DNA from: an uncultured Bacteroides sp.
GTDB lineage: Bacteria; Bacteroidota; Bacteroidia; Bacteroidales; Bacteroidaceae
Length of the DNA: 64,000 nt
Assembly (NCBI GenBank): GCA_902388495.1
Contig: CABMPP010000008.1
Coordinates: forward strand, 124,001-188,000
Reading direction: 5' to 3'
The position numbers and the translations under genes were made by a program. Numbering within the stretch: position 1 is the first letter of the stretch; every line of letters begins with the position of its first letter. The notes below the pieces were generated by a model. That model ran no database searches. It saw only the letters and a list, made by a program, of their open reading frames with translations, and was not told where the DNA came from. This document shows positions 61,115 through 64,000 of this stretch, in pieces.

Positions 61115-61392
61115 GGATCTCTGCCGGTCTTTTCTTTTGCAGGGGTGGCACTGTCTGGCTCGGGGAGTTGTCCCGGCTCGGGGAATTGCTCCTTGAGAAT
61201 TCTTTCTATGGTTTCCTTTTCAATGCGGAGATGTTCCATTTTGCGCGTCATGCGGTCCTGTTCGCGAAGCTGGTTTGCGATGGTACGGGTGTATGTCCGT
61301 TCGGCTTGTTCGTAGTGCCGGGACAGGAGGATTAAAGCTGCCAACGATAGGGCGGCTATAATCAATGCGATACATACGATATATTCCTTCAT
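61111..61392 (-). CDS. Small membrane-anchored coiled-coil protein
   Basis: A 93-residue protein with an N-terminal membrane helix (CIALIIAALSLAALILL, residues 7-23). A charged helix full of Glu, Arg and Lys (EQAERTYTRTIANQLREQDRMTRKMEHLRIEKETIERILKEQF) fits a coiled coil. A short Pro-rich tail (FPEPGQLPEPDS) follows. I do not recognise a family. It is convergent with the MATE gene, and the two stop codons are 40 bp apart. Reality as a gene is supported by the clear topology and by a 107-bp upstream gap before the next gene. Confidence 0.6.
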   Translation of the reverse strand: MKEYIVCIALIIAALSLAALILLSRHYEQAERTYTRTIANQLREQDRMTRKMEHLRIEKETIERILKEQFPEPGQLPEPDSATPAKEKTGRDP

Positions 61393-61499
61393 AACATATT
61401 TGTTTTAGGTAGAGTTGTTTTCTTGTTTTGCTTGTTTGCTGGGCAAACGGAAAACAATTCTATATCGGTATGTCTCGCGTTAGGTGCGGTGCGGGGTGG

Positions 61500-63068
61500 T
61501 TAGCCTACCACCCACTCGCCGATGTTCCTCTTCTCGGGGTCGAAGCTGACGCCTACCTTTACCAGTCGGCGGCCGTCCACGGTGTAGGGGATGAGGTAGC
61601 CTTTCTCGTCAATCTGCTGCAGGGCGGCCTGGGCGGTGTCGTGCAGCTTGAACTCGAAGACGTAGATGATGTCCTTCGTCTTCACCACGGCGTCCGCCCT
61701 TCCGTGCGAACTGCGCACTTCGGCGTCGGTGAACTGGCCCATGAGCTTGAAGATGATGAAGAAGATAATCTGGTAGTGCCGCTCGTTGTTCTCGCCCTGC
61801 AGTTCGTAGGAGTTGCCGGCGAAGAAGGCGCGCAGGCGGGTGAGGAAGGCGTCGACGTTGCACTCGCGCAGTTCTTTGACGAACTGGCCGATGTGGAATT
61901 TCGTTTCGTTCTGTGACACGGGGGTGTAGAAGGGGGAGGCGAAGTTCAAGAAGCCGTACTTTACTTCCTCGTTGGGGAAGCCTAGGGTGTAGGTCTTGAA
62001 TTCCGGGTCGTAGTCCTTTATCGTCAGATACCCGCTCTGGTACACCATAGGCACGGGGTTGTCTATGTCGGCGCGGTCGTCTTGCAGGGAGGCGTAGCCC
62101 ACTTGGATGCCGTCCATCAGCCGCAGGTCGAAGTTGGTCTTTTTCAGCATCTCGGCGAGGAAGGTGGGGGTGCCGCTGGAGAACCAGTAGTTGTCGAACA
62201 TGCGCTTTTGCAGGGCGTTGAGCACGCTGAAGGGGTTGTACATCGGGGTGAACTCTTCGTCGGAGGTGAAGCGGTAGCCGTCGTACTGGCGGGTCATTTG
62301 TGCCATCGTCTCCTCGGCGCACAGCTTTTGCTTCTCCGACATGGCTGCGAGCTCGGGCTGGAAGGTGGCGACGATTTCCTCCTGCGTCAGTCCGCACAGG
62401 GTGTTGTAGTCCAGGTCGAAGCTGATGTCGTTCAGCTGGTTCAGGTTGCTGAAGATGCCCATCTGGGCGAACTTCGTCACTCCGGTGATGAAGACGAACT
62501 GCAGGTAAGGGTCGGCACTCTTCAGCACGGTATAGAAGGCGGTGAGCATCTCGCGGAAGTCATCTTGCAGGTCGGGGTTGTGGAAGTTTCGCAGCAGGGG
62601 CTTGTCGTATTCGTCGATGAGGACAACGACGCGGCGGCCGGTCTGTTCGCAGGCGCAGCGGATGACTTCCTCGAAGCGGCCGGAGTAGGTGATGCCGCGG
62701 CCGCCGGTGTGGTAGAGTTCTTCCCAGCGTTGCAGTTGGCGCTCCAGGATGTCGGCCAGGGCTTGGTGGCTGTCGTACCGTTCGGCGTTGAGGTCGAGGT
62801 GCAGCACGGGGTGCACGTACCAGTTTTCCTCCAGTTGCTCGATGGCGAGGCCGTGGAAGAGTTCGCGCTTGCCCAGGAAGTAGGCTTCCAGTGTGGATAG
62901 CAGCAGGCTTTTGCCGAAGCGGCGGGGGCGGCTGAGGAAGTAGGGTTTGCCCATGGTCACCAGTTGGTAGATGAGGGCGGTCTTGTCCACGTAGAGGTAG
63001 CCCTCCTGGCGGAGGAACTCGAAGCTCTGTATCCCGATGGGGAGTTTGCGTAGCGGTGAATGGTTCAT
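61500..63068 (-). CDS. AAA-ATPase-like protein with PD-(D/E)XK domain
   Basis: A 522-residue protein of the family with an AAA-ATPase-like N-terminal domain (Pfam AAA-ATPase_like/DUF1703). The N-terminus reads LPIGIQSFEFLRQEGYLYVDKTALIYQL. The P-loop is SRPRRFGKSLLLSTL near residue 47, and the Walker B-like segment is VVVLIDEYDKPLL. The C-terminal PD-(D/E)XK nuclease-like domain has HGRADAVVKTKDIIYVFEFKL (D..ExK). This family is abundant in Bacteroides and is suspected of mobile-element or defence roles; none is proven. It lies 19 bp after a toxin gene and shares its leader with the antitoxin gene. The base composition is visibly richer in G+C than the housekeeping genes to the left. Confidence 0.9.
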   Translation of the reverse strand: MNHSPLRKLPIGIQSFEFLRQEGYLYVDKTALIYQLVTMGKPYFLSRPRRFGKSLLLSTLEAYFLGKRELFHGLAIEQLEENWYVHPVLHLDLNAERYDSHQALADILERQLQRWEELYHTGGRGITYSGRFEEVIRCACEQTGRRVVVLIDEYDKPLLRNFHNPDLQDDFREMLTAFYTVLKSADPYLQFVFITGVTKFAQMGIFSNLNQLNDISFDLDYNTLCGLTQEEIVATFQPELAAMSEKQKLCAEETMAQMTRQYDGYRFTSDEEFTPMYNPFSVLNALQKRMFDNYWFSSGTPTFLAEMLKKTNFDLRLMDGIQVGYASLQDDRADIDNPVPMVYQSGYLTIKDYDPEFKTYTLGFPNEEVKYGFLNFASPFYTPVSQNETKFHIGQFVKELRECNVDAFLTRLRAFFAGNSYELQGENNERHYQIIFFIIFKLMGQFTDAEVRSSHGRADAVVKTKDIIYVFEFKLHDTAQAALQQIDEKGYLIPYTVDGRRLVKVGVSFDPEKRNIGEWVVG

Positions 63069-63088
63069 AATCTGTATCTCCTTTCTGT
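63059..63088 (-). repeat. 30-bp identical leader/start, copy A (copy B at 63668-63697)
   Basis: The 30 bp that include the RBS (AGAAAGGAGATACAGATT) and first three codons (Met-Asn-His) of the ATPase gene are identical to those of the antitoxin gene. AGGAG is an unusually good Shine-Dalgarno for Bacteroides. Confidence 0.9.
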
Positions 63089-63417
63089 TATTTCTTCCTT
63101 TTGCTCCGTATCCTCCGGGCTAACAGTTCGGGTTCGCGCCGGGTGTCCCAGAGGTCGACGATGTAGATAACTTGGCCGGCTATCCGATAGATTAGTTTGT
63201 AGTGCTTGTGCACTACTAACGAGCGGTATGGCAGGCAGCGTTCCTGAAGCAGCGGTTCGACGGCGCCCAGCAAGGGAGTGTTGCTCAGTGTGCGGGTGTA
63301 GTCTTCAATGCGGGCATTGAGGCGCTGTGCTGCCTGTGTGCCGAATTCTTCGGCTCCATAGGCGAGGACGGCGATGCGCTCCTGGTTGGCTCTTCGGCTC
63401 CATCTTACTTCAGCCAT
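63088..63417 (-). CDS. RelE/ParE-family toxin
   Basis: A 109-residue basic protein with the ParE/RelE fold: VRWSRRANQERIAVLAYGAEEFGTQAAQRLNARIEDYTRTLSNTPLLG in the helical half, then YRSLVVHKHYKLIYRIAGQVIYIVDLWDTRREPELL in the beta half. RelE toxins cut mRNA at the ribosome, whereas ParE toxins act on gyrase; the arginine and tyrosine pattern does not decide. It overlaps the antitoxin gene by 13 bp, as usual for type II modules, and the AAA-ATPase gene follows directly. Confidence 0.85.
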   Translation of the reverse strand: MAEVRWSRRANQERIAVLAYGAEEFGTQAAQRLNARIEDYTRTLSNTPLLGAVEPLLQERCLPYRSLVVHKHYKLIYRIAGQVIYIVDLWDTRREPELLARRIRSKRKK

Positions 63418-63677
63418 GGCAGTGCTTTTCTTACTTCAGCATTGGCTTCCTCGCAGGTCATCACTCGGTTGGCGGCGATGTCGGCTTCGGCTTCGTCGAG
63501 GCGGGTATTGAGTTCCTCCAGGGTGTAGGGAGGCTGGGAAGGAGCGGCTTTGGCGCTTTGGCGGGCAAGGCGCTTCATGTAGCGTTCCAGCTTTATCAGA
63601 TACTCCTCATCGGTTGCGGTGAGAACGGTGCGGGCCATGGCGGCGCGGCGGGCTTCGGTGAATTCAAAATGGTTCAT
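63405..63677 (-). CDS. Antitoxin of the RelE/ParE pair
   Basis: A 90-residue protein translated from MNHFEFTEARRAAM; the frame is open 22 codons upstream, but the 30-bp leader shared with the ATPase gene fixes the start. It has a helical N-terminus (DEEYLIKLERYMKRLARQSAKA), a Pro linker (AAPSQPPYTLEEL) and a helical C-terminus that would wrap the toxin (LNTRLDEAEADIAANRVMTCEEANAEVRKALPWLK). The last line is typical of ParD/RelB-like antitoxins in Bacteroidetes. It is first in the three-gene unit and probably autoregulates it. Confidence 0.8.
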   Translation of the reverse strand: MNHFEFTEARRAAMARTVLTATDEEYLIKLERYMKRLARQSAKAAPSQPPYTLEELNTRLDEAEADIAANRVMTCEEANAEVRKALPWLK

Positions 63678-63751
63678 AATCTGTATCTCCTTTCTGTCGA
63701 GGGACAAAGATAAGAATTGTTTTCCGTTTTTCCAGTAAGTCAAAGAGCGAA

Positions 63752-63882
63752 GTTTAGCGGTTAGCGGTTAGTGATTAGTGATGAGCGGTGAATAAGTGAT
63801 TAGGGGTTAGTGATTAGTGATTAGTGGGCTGCGCGGTCATCCCGCATGGTGCTAATCACTAATCACTCACCACTAATCACTC
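63752..63882. repeat. GATTAGT short-repeat array with hairpin
   Basis: The 139-bp gap before the edge gene is built from about ten degenerate 6-7-bp units of TTAGYGG/TTAGTGA type, followed by the complementary CTAATCACT units. The best arms (63809-63824 and 63852-63867) pair perfectly over 16 bp. It may act as a terminator for the edge gene. Confidence 0.75.
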
Positions 63883-64000
63883 TCAAACCTTCTTCCCCTG
63901 ATTCCTCATCACCATCTCATAATGTTCCGCAATAGCATTGGCCTGATTGATGAACGCGGTGACATCCGCCGTGCCTTCCAGCTCGGCCACGGCGTTGACG
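63883..64000 (-). CDS. C-terminal fragment of an unknown protein
   Basis: Minus-strand reading from the right edge gives about 38 codons: VNAVAELEGTADVTAFIN, then QANAIAEHYEMVMRNQGKKV and a TGA stop. It is helical and acidic-basic in pattern, and resembles the tail of helical Bacteroides hypothetical proteins (for example DUF6261). Too little is present to name it. Confidence 0.5.
   Translation of the reverse strand, partial: VNAVAELEGTADVTAFINQANAIAEHYEMVMRNQGKKV

Overview
The window is a stretch of chromosome from a gut Bacteroides or a close relative. The evidence is a SusC/SusD polysaccharide-utilisation locus (PUL) with a hybrid two-component sensor, promoters built on the Bacteroidales -7 element TAnnTTTG instead of a sigma-70 -10 box, a vitamin B12-dependent ribonucleotide reductase, class II asparagine synthetase AsnA, and an LptD-like protein of the Bacteroidetes type. 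The species cannot be fixed from sequence alone.

Left part (1-35.4 kb) is mostly housekeeping. It holds a truncated membrane-protein gene, a small RRM protein, a tiny alanine-rich lipoprotein and an acyl-CoA synthetase. The synthetase is divergent from a five-gene operon mtaB / LpxL-like acyltransferase / GT2 / mgsA / DUF1080 lipoprotein. Then come a decayed PD-(D/E)XK transposase-nuclease gene with a 22-bp repeat array, folB, a 4-alpha-glucanotransferase with two starch-binding modules, nrdJ, a nitroreductase, dnaA, an MCE protein with an amidase, a BASS-type transporter, a GtrB/GtrA pair divergent from a GT39-type glycosyltransferase with an HD hydrolase, lptD, ung, asnA, tRNA-Arg(CCG), a HAD phosphatase with a Bro-N protein, and lysS-gpsA-pgi.

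Middle part (35.8-59.3 kb) is a single-strand PUL. In transcription order it contains a 634-aa toroid-like secreted protein, SusC, SusD, the hybrid sensor/regulator, a 1341-aa secreted protein (RIFT-like barrel, toroid, sandwich, FnIII), GH105, an 850-aa toroid/sandwich protein, DUF4861, GH42 and a second GH105. Two GH105 enzymes imply that a lyase makes unsaturated uronides, yet no familiar polysaccharide lyase is obvious, so the three large proteins are candidate lyases. Three PUL promoters carry the same ~20-bp element exactly 20 bp upstream of the -7 box, twice in tandem at 21-bp spacing; this is the probable binding site of the hybrid sensor. The whole PUL sits between two identical 146-bp direct repeats (35575-35720 and 59466-59611).

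Right part (59.7-64 kb) has a MATE exporter, a small membrane coiled-coil protein, and an antitoxin-toxin pair followed by an AAA-ATPase/PD-(D/E)XK gene; the antitoxin and ATPase genes share an identical 30-bp leader and start. A truncated gene lies at the edge.

Tandem repeats with a 22-bp period but unrelated sequences occur at five intergenic places. This and the PUL-flanking repeat are the most unusual features of the window.
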